Shown piece by piece: positions 1 through 11,590 of a stretch of 64,000 nucleotides of DNA. The first letter of the stretch is position 1. Each line of letters opens with the position of its first letter. Source of the stretch: Lepus europaeus (Eukaryota > Chordata > Mammalia > Lagomorpha > Leporidae); NCBI RefSeq assembly GCF_033115175.1, contig NC_084828.1:94427388-94491387 (forward strand), written 5' to 3'. The notes beneath the pieces were generated by a model. The model saw only the letters and a list, made by a program, of their open reading frames with translations. It was not told the origin of the DNA and did not search any database. The position numbers were made by a program, and so were the translations under genes.

Positions 1-119
1 GCCAAAAACTTTTTAAACCAGTAAATAAATGCAGGTGGGTATGTGTGGTGGGCACCCTTGAACACTTAGAGTGAAAACTGGTCTGGCTTGAATGAGGGCA
101 ATTTGGCAGTAGGTTTTCA

Positions 120-440
120 CAGACATAAGAGCTTTCTAAGCCTCTGAATCCGTGATTTCACTTAAAGGTTTCTGTCCTAAGGAAATAATTGTATGATGTG
201 GACAAAGATTTCTGTATAAGGATACTCATGGCAATGTTCTTGTTAACAGTGAAAAACAAGGAACTTCCTAAATGTCCCAAAATAGTAGAATAATGAAATT
301 AATTCTCATCGATAATTATGCAGCAATTACAAATACTATTTGTGAACAACTTTAAAGACAGTGGCTAGTGCTCAAGATACCACACTGAAGGGAAAAATCA
401 GGATGTGGATTCTTAACTGTATGTTCTAAGTACATTTGTA
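120..440 (+). repeat. Old L1 (L1M-type) 3' fragment
   Basis: The sequence resembles the end of ORF2 and start of the 3' UTR of an ancient mammalian L1 in sense orientation (motifs like GCAATGTTCTTGTTAACAGTG, AAATGTCC, ATGCAGCAATTA). It is diverged, with many stops. Confidence 0.6.
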
Positions 441-465
441 ATATCAAAAAATGTGAACATGCAGA

Positions 466-745
466 GGCAGGCGTTTGGCTTAGCAGTTAAGACGCCTGTG
501 TCCCAGGCCTGAGTGCCTGGGTTTGATGTCCTCCTCCAGCAGATCCTGGGAGGCAGCAAGTGAAGGCTCAGGAAGTTCACACGGGAGACCTGAATTGCAT
601 TTGCAGTTTCCAGCTTCCACCTCTGTGCAACAGTAGCAATAGGGGGCATCTGGGGAGTGATCTCAGGGATGGGAGTGCTGGCTCGCTCTCTCTCACTCTC
701 TCTCGCTCTCTCTCTCTCTGCCTCTTTTTAAAAGAAGTGTAAATA
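466..745 (+). repeat. Lagomorph C-type SINE, old subfamily
   Basis: tRNA-like head (GGCTTAGCAGTTAAGACGCC), central CTCCTCCAGCAGATCC region and a CT-rich 3' part. It is clearly older and more diverged than the CSINE copies nearby. Confidence 0.75.
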
Positions 746-764
746 TATAAAGAAAAAGACTCAA

Positions 765-1099
765 GGGGGGGGGGGGTCAGCGCAATGGCTCACTTGGTTA
801 ATCCTCCGCCTATGGCACCGGCATCCCATATGGGCACCGGGTTCTAGTCCCGGCTGCTCCTCTTCCAGGCCAGCTCTCTGCTGTGGCCTGGGAAAGCAGT
901 GGAAGATGGCCCAAGTGCTTGGGCCCCTGCACCCATGTGGGAGACCCAGAAGAAGCTACTGGCTCTTAGCTTCAGATCGGCATAGCTCCAGCTGTAGCGG
1001 CCATTTGGGGAGTGAACCAACGGAAGGAAGACCTTTCTTTCTGTCTCTCTCTCTCACTTTCAAATAACTCAAAAAACTCAGCCTGTCAAATAAAAAAAT
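765..1099 (+). repeat. CSINE
   Basis: Full-length copy with head, body, CT-rich region and A-rich tail. Target-site duplication AAGACTCAA at 756-764 and 1100-1108. Confidence 0.95.
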
Positions 1100-1672
1100 A
1101 AGACTCAATGAGAATAAGCCAAAATGATGAGTGCCTTTTTCCTGCTTTATTTACTGATCGGCATTTCTTACATTTTCCAAGTTTCCTGGAAGCATACCAT
1201 ATTTTGAATTTTTAACTAGTGTAAGTAGTCCTGGAGGAGGTAGCATTTGAGACTATTTCCCACTGTGAACTGGGGTACACACAAGGGCCGTTGATCCGGA
1301 GAGGCCTCAGAGGGAGCGTGGACCATGCTAAAACATTGGTTTTTGTGAGGTGAAATCCACTTCTCCACAACTGCTCTCAGCAGGTCCCAGGTGTGCTCTC
1401 CTGAGCTGCCCTGAAGGAGTCTGGCACTGCCATAGAGATGCAACATTTCAGAAAGGTCATGGGACCCGGCTCTTCCCCCTTCTGGGATTTCCATTCTGAC
1501 CAACTTTTCCAACAGTGTTCCATCACAAGGTTCCTGGTCTTCTCAGCCTGCTTACGTTGCCCCGCACAGTCTCTTGGCACACACATATAGACACCGTGTG
1601 TGTACCCGAGATCACGGCTGAACTGTATTTCTTCCTGGTAAGAATGATTAAGGAAGTTGTTTGTTTTTGTTT

Positions 1673-2010
1673 TTTGTTTTTTTTTTTTTTTTTTGGACAG
1701 GCAGAGTTAGACAGTGAAAGAGAGAAACACAGAGAGAATGGTCTTCCTTCCGTTGGTTCACCCCCCAAATGGCTGCCATGGCCGGTGCGCTGCACTGATC
1801 CGAAGGCAGGAGCCAGGTGCTTCTCCTGGTCTCCCACATGGGTGCAGGGCCCAAGCACTTGGGCCATCCTCCACTGCACTCCCGGGCCACAGCAGAGAGC
1901 TGGACTGGAAGAGGAGCAACCGGGACAGAACCCGGCGCCCCGACAGGGACTAGAACCCGAGGTGCCCGCGCCACAGGCAGAGGATTAGCCAAGTGAGCCG
2001 CGGCGCCGGC
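1673..2010 (-). repeat. CSINE, full length
   Basis: Poly-T start (antisense tail), GA-rich block, then the B-box complement GGACTAGAACC and the GCGCCGGC head. Little diverged, so relatively young. Confidence 0.95.
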
Positions 2011-2023
2011 AAGAGGTTTGAAG

Positions 2024-2220
2024 ATAGGCATTTGGCACAATGGTTAAGCTGCTGCTTGGGACGCTCACATCCCCTGTTGGAAGACCTGGTTCAAGCCCTG
2101 GCTCTGCTCTCGGTTCCAGCTTCCTGCTAATGCACACCCTGAGAGGCAGCAGCCAACCATGACTCAAGTCCTTGGATTCTTGCCACTCACATGGGAGACT
2201 CTGAATGAGTTCTAGGTTCC
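2024..2220 (+). repeat. Old C-type SINE, 3'-incomplete
   Basis: Head GGCATTTGGCACAATGGTTAA and the body up to the GGGAGACTCTGAATGAGTTC segment; the CT-rich tail is absent. 2220-3287 holds a GC-richer unique stretch with no supported gene. Confidence 0.75.
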
Positions 2221-3287
2221 TGGTTTTTGTTTTGTTGTTGTTTTGAGATGTGGCACGGAGCTTTTTAATTTGGAAGGCAAAAGCTTACACTTAATGGAAG
2301 GCAGAGGTCATATTAATAACTCTTCGCTACAAAGCTGTTTCGACACAGCGAACAAGCAAAGTTCTCTGGGTTCTCCAACTGCATATCAAATCAGAATGGA
2401 GAGTAAATACCAATCTTTAGAAAAATCCACGTGTCCCACAGGCTGCCTTCTCAATAACTTATCCAGGGGAAGTAAACAAGGGACCATCTCTCCAGTCTCC
2501 TACTTTTCCACTAAGTAAATGAGAACGATTCAGCCAACAAAGTTGAAGACCACAAGGTGCAAGGCGGTACTGGCAAGAAAAAAATCAGCAAAGGCTCGCT
2601 CCGGGGAGATGCCTAGGAAACCCGCTTTGTTCTGTGGGTCCATCTGCATTGTCAGGCAACCCGCCAGGCTGAAGCTCCCCACGCAAGATGGAGCCTGAGA
2701 GGTAGGAGCTGAAGGGGAAAGTCCCCAGGAGACACTAACCGAACTGTATATACAGGAGGCAGGCATCCAGCAACTGCGGCATGGAGCTCACGTGCTCGTC
2801 CAAGGGCCCCGAGGTGACCGACCCTGCTGACGCCCACGTGACTTCACATTAGGTGCTCGGCCCCGCGGGCCCGAATCCTGAAGGAACCCAGGAATGGCCA
2901 CATGAGATGTAGTGTCTGCGCATGTGCACTGCCGCAGCCGCCGCTCCCTGTTACGGGCGTTTTGGGATTCAACCAGAGAATGGGATCTCTCTCGCGCGCT
3001 GGCTCCTTGCCTTTCCAATAATAAAATAAAATAGTTTGAAAGCCACTCTTGGGCCAGGAACTCGCCCTAACGTGCTCTGTACTGCCGTTTAGCACGCGTT
3101 TTCTCAGCCAGGCAGGCTCCCTGCCCGCTTAGGCTTGAAGCGCTTCCAGGGCCAGGAAACACACCACCTCCTCCCTGAAGCATTTCCCCCACTTCCCTTC
3201 GTCTGTGACGCTAGACTGATGGTCCTAACTCTTTATATCACTCAAAACAGCTTCCCTGGCTTGTCACTAAGCCTGTACATCGAGTTC

Positions 3288-3294
3288 TTTTCAT

Positions 3295-3325
<31 letters not shown>

Positions 3326-3590
3326 TTTGAAAGGTAGAGTTAGAGAGCCAGAGGCAGAGGCAACCGCTGGCTACAAGGGCTGGAAATGAACCAATCCGAA
3401 GCCAGGAGCCAGGAGCTTCCTCCAGGTCTCCCACGCGGGTGCAGAGACCCAAGGACTTGGGCCATCTTCTTCAGCTTTCCCAGGCCATAGCGGAGAGCTG
3501 GAACGGAAGTGGAACAACCAGGACTCGAACCAGCGTCCATATGGGCTGTCAGCACTGCAGGCTTTTTTGGCTACACCACAGCACAGATCC
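3288..3590 (-). repeat. CSINE with long (ATTT)n tail
   Basis: Antisense tail is an (ATTT)n run at 3291-3329, then GA-rich block, body and head. Confidence 0.9.
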
Positions 3591-3826
3591 ACACCGAATT
3601 CTTAAAGGGGACCTGGAGGAGAGGGCTGTCTTTTGCCCTGTGGGTGAGGGGTAGTGAACCCCAGTTATGCCCAATAACTGCCTACCAAACAGAACGTTTT
3701 CAGTATCTTCTTCCACGAGCCAACTGTGGTGTGCTTCCGTAATTTCGTGGTTGTAGGCCCCAGAGGCATCGAATCTGTGTCTTGGGGCCAATACTATCTA
3801 CAGTGGTGACTCCCAAAACCAGTCTG

Positions 3827-4143
3827 GGGGCAGGCATTTGGAGCAGCTGTTTCGCTTGGGAAGCCTGCATTGCAGGTGGGAGTGAGTGGGGTGGAGTCCT
3901 AGCTTGGCTTCCAATTCCAGCTTCCTGCTTAGGTGCACCCTGGGAGGCAGCAGGTGATTGTCCAAGTGCTGGGGGTCCCTGCCACCCATGTGGGAGACCA
4001 GGATGAGTTCCTGGCTCTTGGCTGTGGCTTGGTCTAGCTCTGGCAGTTGTAGGAATTTGGGGAGTGATTCAGTGTGGAAGATTTCTCTCCTTCTTTCTCT
4101 CTCTGCCTTTCAAATTATTAAATAAAAAGTTAAAATAATAAAT
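3827..4143 (+). repeat. Old C-type SINE with clear target-site duplication
   Basis: Complete element; direct repeats AAAACCAGTCTG at 3815-3826 and 4144-4155. Confidence 0.9.
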
Positions 4144-4155
4144 AAAACCAGTCTG

Positions 4156-4539
4156 TTCGAGAAGCTTTTATATTTCTTCAGGAGCAATAGATAAATAAAA
4201 TATATTTTAAAGATATTTCCTTTATTTGAGAGTGCATCCCTCCTATATTTTTGATGTTAAGACACATTTTTTTTACATAGCAATTGACGACAAATTAGAA
4301 AATAGTAGTTAGTTTTTAGTGTGTGTCCTTATTTGGAAAGTAAAAATCTGCAATTCTGTATTCATCTTCTAAAAGGAATTTTTCTTTTTTGCTGGTTGAA
4401 AACTCCAGAATCCAAGGAATCACTTGTCTTTTCTGGGCTGCCTAAAGTAGGGTCACTTTCTTGAATGCCAGATGAATTCACTCACGTAGGGCTAGAGCAG
4501 AATGTCTTGTCTCAACTTAAGGATTGCTATTTATTGGTT
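4156..4539. other. Upstream AT-rich unique sequence
   Basis: No gene or recognisable repeat seen between the last upstream SINE and the CpG island. Confidence 0.6.
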
Positions 4540-5320
4540 TCTGCGCCTCGTCGGGTATTTGCATCACACTGGTCCCCCTAAGTCCCTGGGATGAAAGGGT
4601 TGCTCTTGCCCTTTAAATAGGGGCGTGGCGTAGCGGCGAGCGCCGCCCAGGAGAGGGAGCTGAGAAGAGGAAAGCGGAAGCGTGGACCCCGGTGGTAGGC
4701 ACTGCGCGTGCGTGAGGCTGGAGCAGGGGGCGGGGTGACAGGGGCCGGGGATCCTGGGCCCGAATGGCTGCGAGCTCAGGTAACGAGCCTTCCCGGAGTG
4801 GGCCGGCGGGGAGGGGACAAGTGTGAGGGGCCCTACTCGGGTTGGGGGCAGAGCGCGCGCCCCATCTCTGAGCCTCGGCCCTTTCTCCCGCGCATCGGCA
4901 GCGCGGCCTCGGGGAGCTGACGGAGCAGCCCCTGACGGGTTCAGTGGCCTGGGGCCGCCGGCCGGGTGGCATGGACTCTCGGGCGGAGGGGTGTGCCTGC
5001 ATTTGGCCCAGAACTGGGTCAGGCGGTTTCCACTGGCTGGTTCTGAACGTGTGTGAGGTCGAGGGGCAGGCGCGCCCACTGCCCGGATTGAGAGTAGGAG
5101 GTGAGCGGCCCTCTCTGACCCCACGGTCCAGCGGCAGGGGTGTGAGCCCGCTCGTTGGAGTGCGGGTGTGGACTCCCCCATCCTCCGAGGACGGAGGTGA
5201 GCCTGCGTCCTGGGGCCGAGGTCGAGGGCTAGCTGGGGTGCTCTCTTAGGACTGACGCGCTCCCTGTGAGGCTGGTCTCCGTTTGTCCCTGCCTGCAAGG
5301 GGTACCCCGGGGTGAGGACA
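4540..5320 (+). promoter_or_regulatory. VPS8: CpG island and VPS8 promoter
   Basis: This is the only long GC-rich, CpG-dense stretch in an otherwise AT-rich window. A TTTAAATA TATA-like box lies at 4612-4619, followed directly by a GGGCGTGGC KLF-type motif (4621-4629). Downstream are a GCGGAAGCG ETS-like core (4674-4682), an NRF1-like TGCGCGTGCG (4703-4712) and a GC box GGGGGCGGGG (4726-4735). Such a mixture is typical of a housekeeping promoter, which fits an endosomal trafficking gene. From the TATA-like box a start near 4640-4650 would be expected. The start site is inferred, not observed. Confidence 0.8.
4645..4779 (+). other. VPS8: VPS8 exon 1, 5' UTR (start approximate)
   Basis: A good splice donor (CTCAG|GTAACG, exon end 4779) sits within the CpG island, about 18 kb upstream of the exon with the start codon. 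No in-frame VPS8 coding sequence is present, so this is read as the non-coding leader. It contains one ATG at 4764 with G at +4, which would open a short upstream ORF (see findings). The left edge is only an estimate from the TTTAAATA box. Other leader exons in intron 1 cannot be excluded. Confidence 0.6.
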
Positions 5321-5549
5321 GAGAATGAAAGATGGGTGCCTGTGCCCTGGCTAGTTCCCCAGGAGCGGCACCCGGGGAAGGAGGAAAACAGTTATCTAAA
5401 GTGCACGCATGAAACTAGTGTGCTTCAAACTAGGGTAGGTGAGGTGACCTGGAATCCGTGAGCGAGGTTCCATGGGGTTCCATGGTCATGAGTTATCAGA
5501 GAAGGATGGGGCGCCTTCTGTGAATAAGGAGGTGTTCTACATCATCCTG

Positions 5550-5846
5550 ACATTTTTTTTTTTTTTTAAGATTTATTTATTTGAAAGGTAGAGTGAGAGA
5601 GAGAGAGATCGTCCATCTGCTGGTTCACTCCCCAAATGGCTGCAATGGCTAGGGCTGGGCCAGGCTGAAGCCAGGAGCCCAGAGCTTTTTCTGGGTCTCC
5701 CACGTGGGTACAGGGGCCCAAGCACTTGGACTATCTTCCACTGCTTTCCCAGGAGCGTTGGCAGGGAGCAGGATCAGAAGTGGACCGGCTGGGACTCCAG
5801 TCGGTGCCTGTATGGGGTGCTGGTCGCTGCCGCCCTGACCCCTCAC
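5550..5846 (-). repeat. C-type SINE
   Basis: Antisense poly-T/TTATTTATTT tail, GA block, CCCACGTGGGTACAGGGGCC body and degenerate head. First repeat downstream of the promoter. Confidence 0.9.
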
Positions 5847-5944
5847 CCTTTCACTCTTGAGACTACTAATAGAATGCACAGGAAGGCCTGTGTCTGCCAC
5901 ATTGCCAGCCTTCTACCACACTATCCCCTCCTCCAACCAAAAAC

Positions 5945-6262
5945 ATAACCAGAGGGAGGGAGGGAGAAAGTGGAGTGGAAAATTGACAAATACACAGGGC
6001 TTCTATCTGCTGGTTCACTCCCCAAATGTCCACAACAGCCAGGGCTGCGACTGGGCCAAATCCAGGAGTCAGGAACTCAATCTAGGTCTCCCACAAGGGG
6101 GTAGGGGCGCAACCACTTGAGTCATCACCTGCTGTTTTCCAGAGTCTGCATTAACAAAAAGCTGACATTGGGAGCCCAACCTGGGAATCGAATCCTGCCC
6201 CTCCCATTTGGACTGCAGATGTAAACCAGCATCTTAACTGCTTAGGCCAAACACCTGCCCCA
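5945..6262 (-). repeat. Old C-type SINE
   Basis: GGAGGGAGGGAG block, CTGGTTCACTCCCCAAATG, CTCCCACAAGGGGG and head complement AACTGCTTAGGCCAAACACC. Diverged. Confidence 0.75.
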
Positions 6263-7286
6263 AACTTATCTTTTTATTCAGTTTTCCACAACTTTTAGTG
6301 GTGTCCTCATGTTTCCTTTGTACTTGGACCATCGTTGCCAGGTAGATGGTTTTTGTCTTCTAGAATCTTGGGCATCTTGATGAGTCTCAGCTGTATCCCA
6401 CTAATCTATGGACATTTCCATTAGAGCAGATATTGGTTATATATGTGAATGAGCAGTAAGGCCTTTTGAACTTTATTAAAGTATGCTTAACTTTTGATCT
6501 GTGTATAGATTTTAGCAGCACCTTCTCTTGACCCACAGCTTCAGTGTTATCTGCACATATTTATAATATTAAGTTGTTCTGTTCTTAACCATTATCTTCA
6601 TTCTGCACAGCACTGAAGTGCATTCTGTGTTTTAGCAAGGAACTATAGATTTCTCACTGCTATGAACTTCTCAGGTTTACTCTGGTAGCCATTCCACTTT
6701 TTTAGCCAAGATTTTTCTGTTATGTGACAAATAGGCAACTCAAATGAGCTTAAACAAAAAGGAATTTATTGGCTCACAAACATGGGTCGGGCTAGCGTGT
6801 CACTTAATTCAGGAACTCAGATGATGTTCTTATGTGTCTCTCCCTCTCCCCAAAGCCTCTCTAACTCCTTGATGCCCTGTATCTGCTTGTGTACTTATAA
6901 GTCTTAGTCTACTATGTAAATACATGAAGATGTGACTGTAGGCAGTTTTTGTGTTACATCATCCCAAGCTTAAGTGCTCCAGAGTAAAGAGAAAAGTCCT
7001 GCCTTCAGTATTTACAAATACCAGGGAAGGCTCCTCACTGGCCAGATTGGATGTTATGTGCCTCTACTTCCGGCTAAGTGGGTGGGGAACTTGATTATCA
7101 GCACCACCAAAATCCCGTGGTAGGAGTATAGGAGGAAGAGTTCTCAAAAGAAGGATGGGGAAGGTGCTGAGGTGTTTGTTTTTCCCTTTGCAGTTCAGCA
7201 AGGATCTTCTTGCTTTTCCAAGGTCAGTGAATCTCTTGTGACTCTACATTCTCCTTAACATCTAAGAGAAATTGAAATGACAATTT
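6263..7286. other. Intron 1 sequence with probable old LTR-like repeat
   Basis: 6720-7190 (GGAATTTATTGGCTCAC followed by a pyrimidine-rich stretch) looks like an ancient interspersed element, but I cannot name it. The rest appears unique. No coding evidence. Confidence 0.4.
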
Positions 7287-7611
7287 TTTAAAAGTTTTTT
7301 TTATTATTTTATTTGAAAGAGTTACAGAGAGTTAGAGAGAGACACAGAGAGGTCTTTCATCTGTTGGTTGACTCCCCAGATAGTTGCAATAGCTGGAGCT
7401 GAGCAAATCTAAAGCTAGGAGCCAGGAACTTCTTCAGAGTCTCCTATGTGGGTGCAGGGGCCCAAGCACGTGGGCCATCCTCCACTGCTTTCCTAGGCAC
7501 ATTAGCAGGGAGCTGGATCAGAAGTAGAGCAGTGGGACTTGAACTGGCACCCATATGGGATGCTGGCATTGCAGGATGGGACTTTAACCTACCGCGCCAC
7601 AGTGCCAGCCC
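7287..7611 (-). repeat. CSINE
   Basis: Complete antisense copy; imperfect target duplication GAAATGACAATTT / GAGATGACAATTT on its two sides. Confidence 0.9.
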
Positions 7612-8010
7612 TGAGATGACAATTTAATTAATTGGAAATTAATAAAGACCACCATGGGATGGAATCCTATCTTCTGTGGATTTTACTTGCAAGAATTCAC
7701 CTATACCACTTACATGAAGAAGAAAGGGGGTTATATTTCAGCCTATGCAGAGCCTATATAAGGCCCAAGTGCTTCTTAGGAGTTCTTGAGGTTGGGGTAA
7801 GAGGTTCTCATAAAAGTAGGGATATATTAGAAGTTAGAAGTGATGATTGTTCTCATTCATTTCACTTATCACCTCATACACATACTGATATAAAACTGAT
7901 AAATGATGTTAGAATTATGTATAATGTAGGTCTTTGGAGACTTGCTTCTCCTTACTGTTTTGTTTATTGTGATAGAGGATTAGATCCTTCTTTAGAAGGG
8001 GCACTCCTTG

Positions 8011-8285
8011 GGGCTGGCATTGTGGCACAGCAGGTTAAGCTATGCCTGCGATGCATCCCAAATGTTCGCAGGTTGAGTCCCAGCTGCTCTGCTTCCTGTT
8101 AATGTACCTGAGAAGGCAGTGGAAGATGGTCCAAATGCTTGGGCTCTGTCATCCATGTGGGAGACCTGGATGAGTTCCAGGCTCCTAGTTTCAGCCTGGT
8201 CCAGCCTCAGATGTCGCAGTCATTTTAGGGAGTGAACCAAGGGATGAAAGATCTCTTTCTACCTTTCAAAGAAATAAAATAAATC
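8011..8285 (+). repeat. C-type SINE, its tail split by the next SINE
   Basis: Head GGGCTGGCATTGTGGCAC through body. The A-rich tail is interrupted and resumes after 8603. Outer direct repeats: GGGGCACTCCTTG before and GGGGTGCTCCTTG after 8632. Confidence 0.9.
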
Positions 8286-8603
8286 CTTTTTTTTCCCCCT
8301 CTAAAGATCCATTCATTCACCTGAAAGGCAGAGCCACAGAAAGAGAGGAAAGGGGGGGGGGGATCTTTTATCCTTAGATGGCCGCAATGGCCAAAGCAGT
8401 GCTGGTCCAAAGCCTGGAACCAGGGATTTCCTCTGGGTCACCCATGTGGGTGGCAGGGACCCAAGCACTGGAGTAATCTCCTGCTGCTTTCCCAGGCCAT
8501 TAGCAGAGAGCTGGATTTAAAGTGAAGCAGCCAGGACTTGGGTCCGTGCCCATGTGGGGTGCTGGCATCATAGGCCATGACTGTACCAGCTATGCCACAA
8601 TGC
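8286..8603 (-). repeat. C-type SINE inserted into the tail of the 8011 copy
   Basis: Flanked by TAAAATAAATC duplicated from the host SINE's tail. This gives the order of the two insertions. Confidence 0.9.
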
Positions 8604-8725
8604 TAAAATAAATCTTAAAAGGAAAAAAGAAGGGGTGCTCCTTGAGGGTTGTCTGACAGTTGTCAGTAGTACCTTAGCACTGAGTGCAGGAAGGTTTCAG
8701 GCACTGTTCCCTTCCTCTACCTTGT

Positions 8726-9074
8726 TTTTTTTTTTTTTTTTAAGATTTATTTATTTATTTATTTGAAAGTCAGAGTTACACAGAGAGAGAAGGAGACACA
8801 CACAAACACACACACACACACAGGTCTTCCATCCGCTGGTTCACTCCCCAGTTGGCCGCAGTGGCTGGAGCTGTGCTTATCCAAAGCCAGGAGCCAGGAA
8901 CTTTTTCCGGGTCTCCCACGTGGGTGCAGGGGCCCAAGGATTTGAGCCATTTTATTTTCTAGGCCATAGCAGAGAGCTGGATTGGAAATGGAGCAGCCGG
9001 GACTGGAACTGGTGCCCATGTGGGATGCTGGCACTGCAGGCAGTGGCTTTACCTGCTATGCCACAGCGCCAGCC
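8726..9074 (-). repeat. CSINE with (CA)n expansion
   Basis: Complete antisense copy; the usual GA-rich block has grown a CACACA run (8797-8822). Confidence 0.95.
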
Positions 9075-9326
9075 TCTCTACCTCCTTTTTGACATTTGTC
9101 ATTCTATATGTATTTCCTGATTTAAATGACCTTTCTTCTCACTTGGACATTTTACTAAGAGAAGAGAAAGAAAAACGAAAGTTTGGCTTTTTTTGTAGTG
9201 ACGGCTCCAAACACCGTGGGAGCTGCAGTTACCTAAATATGCCTGGAGTTGGGAGGAAATTCAGGGTCAAGTAAGCAGCCCATATTGAGGCATCTAACAC
9301 AGGGCCTGTTTCTAAAGTCCATGGAT

Positions 9327-9568
9327 CGGGCCAGATTTGTGGCATAGTAGCTACAGCCAGTGGCTAGCACTGGTTCATGTCCCAGGTGCTCCAGTTCTGA
9401 TCCAGCTCCCTGCTAATGGCCTGGGAAAAGCAGCGGAAGATGGCTCAAATCCTTGGGTCCCTGACACCCAAACAGGAGACTCAGAAGTTCTGGCTCCTAG
9501 CTTTGGATCGGCCCAACTTTAGCTGGTGTGGCCATCTGGGGAATGAACCAGCTGATCAAAAATCTCTC
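9327..9568 (+). repeat. Old C-type SINE, interrupted by the next copy
   Basis: Degenerate head and body; its CT/A-rich end resumes at about 9890-9935 after a younger insertion. Confidence 0.8.
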
Positions 9569-9569
9569 T

Positions 9570-9890
9570 GGGGGTCGGCACTGTGGCGTAGCAGGTAACT
9601 CTGCCCTTATAGTACCAGCATCCCATTTGGGCACCGGTTCGAGTCCCGGCTGCTCCACTTCCGATCCAGCTCTCTGCTATGGCCTGGGAAAGCAGAAGAG
9701 GATGGCCCAAGTCTTTGGGCCATTGTACCCGCTTGGGAGACCCGGAAGAAGTTCCTAGCACCTGGCTTTGGATCGGTGCAGCTCTGGCTGTTGCAGCCAG
9801 TTGGGGAGTGAACCAGCAGATGGAAGACCTCTCTCTCTCTGCCTCTCCTCTCTCTGTGTAACTGACTTATAAATAAATAAATCTTTAAAA
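9570..9890 (+). repeat. CSINE inserted into the 9327 copy
   Basis: Complete copy; AAAAATCTCTCT before and AAAAACTCTTTC after look like an imperfect target duplication. Confidence 0.9.
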
Positions 9891-9935
9891 AAACTCTTTC
9901 AAATAAATAAATAAATAAATCATCTTTTTTTTTTT

Positions 9936-11317
9936 AAAGAAATTTGAGTGTTCTCACAGTGCCCTAGAAAGGAGTCACCTCAGAGATTGCCGTGCAGTCT
10001 CGCAGGAAGCTCAGCACAGCTGATGTGGCGCCATGTTGGAACAGAATGCGGGTGTTATTTTGAGCACAGATGAAGATAGTTGTGTATGAGTCATGCGAGA
10101 ACTGAGAGTGACCCATGGGGACAGCACATGTCTGTGTCCGACTACATGCTCACTCTGAAGCATTTAGTCGTGTAGTGGAATGCTATGCAGTCTCTGGCTC
10201 TGTGTAAATCTTTATTCCTCCCACCCCCTTTGTTGAAGATGATAGTTGAATTCCTGTAAATTGCAGTGTATATGAGGTACATTTCCACTGTTTGCATCTT
10301 GGCCTGTAGGCTGAGTTAATGTAAAAGAACATGAAACATCTGAGATTATGAAGCCTGTGTCATGTTATACATGATCATTGAAAAAAAAAAAAACCTCTCC
10401 TAGAGGCAAAGACTGGAACTTTCACAGAGGGGAGGTGCTTGGGAGTAGAGTGTCTAATCCTGTATTCGGTTGAATGAGCACGAGTGCTGTTGGAGCTCTG
10501 GAAGCCTGTGCAGTGCTGCTGGACTGCTTATCTAAGGGGAGAGTGGAGGGATGGACGGATTAATTAGCTAGCTGTTTAATTAGGCACTGGGATTCCAGTG
10601 GTGGACAAAGAAAATCTTCTGTGTACTCTCATAGAACCTGCCTTCCAACTGAGGGGGAGGGGTGGTGGTTCAGACAATGAAATGATTGCAATGTCATCAG
10701 TGATGAAAGAACAGTGCATGGGTGCATAGTAACAGGGGACCTAGTCCAGCTGAGCAGGACAGAAAAGGGGTGTGTGTGTGAAAACAGAGTGTTAGCTGAT
10801 ACCTGTGAGGTCCAGCAATGGTTGACAAGCTTGATTACATAAAAGTAGAAACTCAATTGTAACTTGACATATTGTGGCACAGATTTGTATATGCTATGAG
10901 TAAAATAACACTCTTTGAAGCTTAACAATTACTGCTAATAAAATGGGTACATTTAATTTGCAACACAGGTGTTATTCCTATAGATCAGCAAGTATTTATT
11001 GCATGTCTACGTAGCTCTAGAAGTCAGTGAACTTAGTGATGTGGAGTGTACTATAGGCATAGACCCATTTTTATTATATAAATGGGGAGAGAAGACGTCA
11101 TATGGTTAAGTTACCTATTGAATCAAAATGAGGATATTCCTTTTAGATTTAAAGGATGAGTGGGGAAAGAAGAGGTTATAGATAGATCTAATTTGAATAA
11201 TGCCCAGGAGGAAAGAGAAATTAGGTTAATACCACTACTTAGTGGTATTCCTTAGCAGTGTCTGCTACGTGGTTCTAAGAAAAACAAGAGACAGGTTTGT
11301 TTTTGGTTTTTGTTTTC
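9936..11317. other. Intron 1 sequence, mostly unique
   Basis: No gene seen. 10595-10790 resembles an ancient mammalian repeat also seen near 57.6 kb (CCTTCCAACTGAGGGGG followed by purine-rich text), at low confidence. Confidence 0.4.
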
Positions 11318-11590
11318 TTAATTTATTGATAGAGGCAGAGAGGAAAGGGAGGGAAGGTTGGGGCGGGGGGAGGAGAGAGAGAGAACAGATCTTCCATCTT
11401 CCCATCCACTGGTTTACTTCCTGCATGTCTGCACTTGCTATGCCTGGACCATACCTCCCTGCTGCAAGCCAGAGGCACAAGTACTCACACCAGCCATTTG
11501 GGGAGTGAACCAGTGGCTAGACGGTCTCTCCCTCTCTCTCCTTTTCTCTGTATTTCTGCCTTCCAAATAAATAAATAAATCTTTAAAGGA
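11318..11590. repeat. Palindromic SINE chimera, tails outward
   Basis: The left part (11318-11475) is the 3' half of a C-type SINE on the minus strand (ATTTATTGATAGAGGCAGAG, then the body). The right part (11476-11590) is the 3' half of a SINE on the plus strand (CCATTTGGGGAGTGAACC to AAATAAATAAATCTTT). Both heads are missing and the A-rich tails point outward. Confidence 0.75.

Noticed and set aside
4564..5298. 244-codon open frame on the minus strand across the CpG island
   Set aside because: GC-rich sequence has few stops. The product is Pro/Arg/Ser-rich without domain-like pattern, and the region is explained as the VPS8 promoter and first exon.
7632..8102. 156-codon plus-strand frame in intron 1
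   Set aside because: I recognise no family, the last third runs into a SINE, and there is no promoter, codon pattern or splice evidence. Treated as chance.
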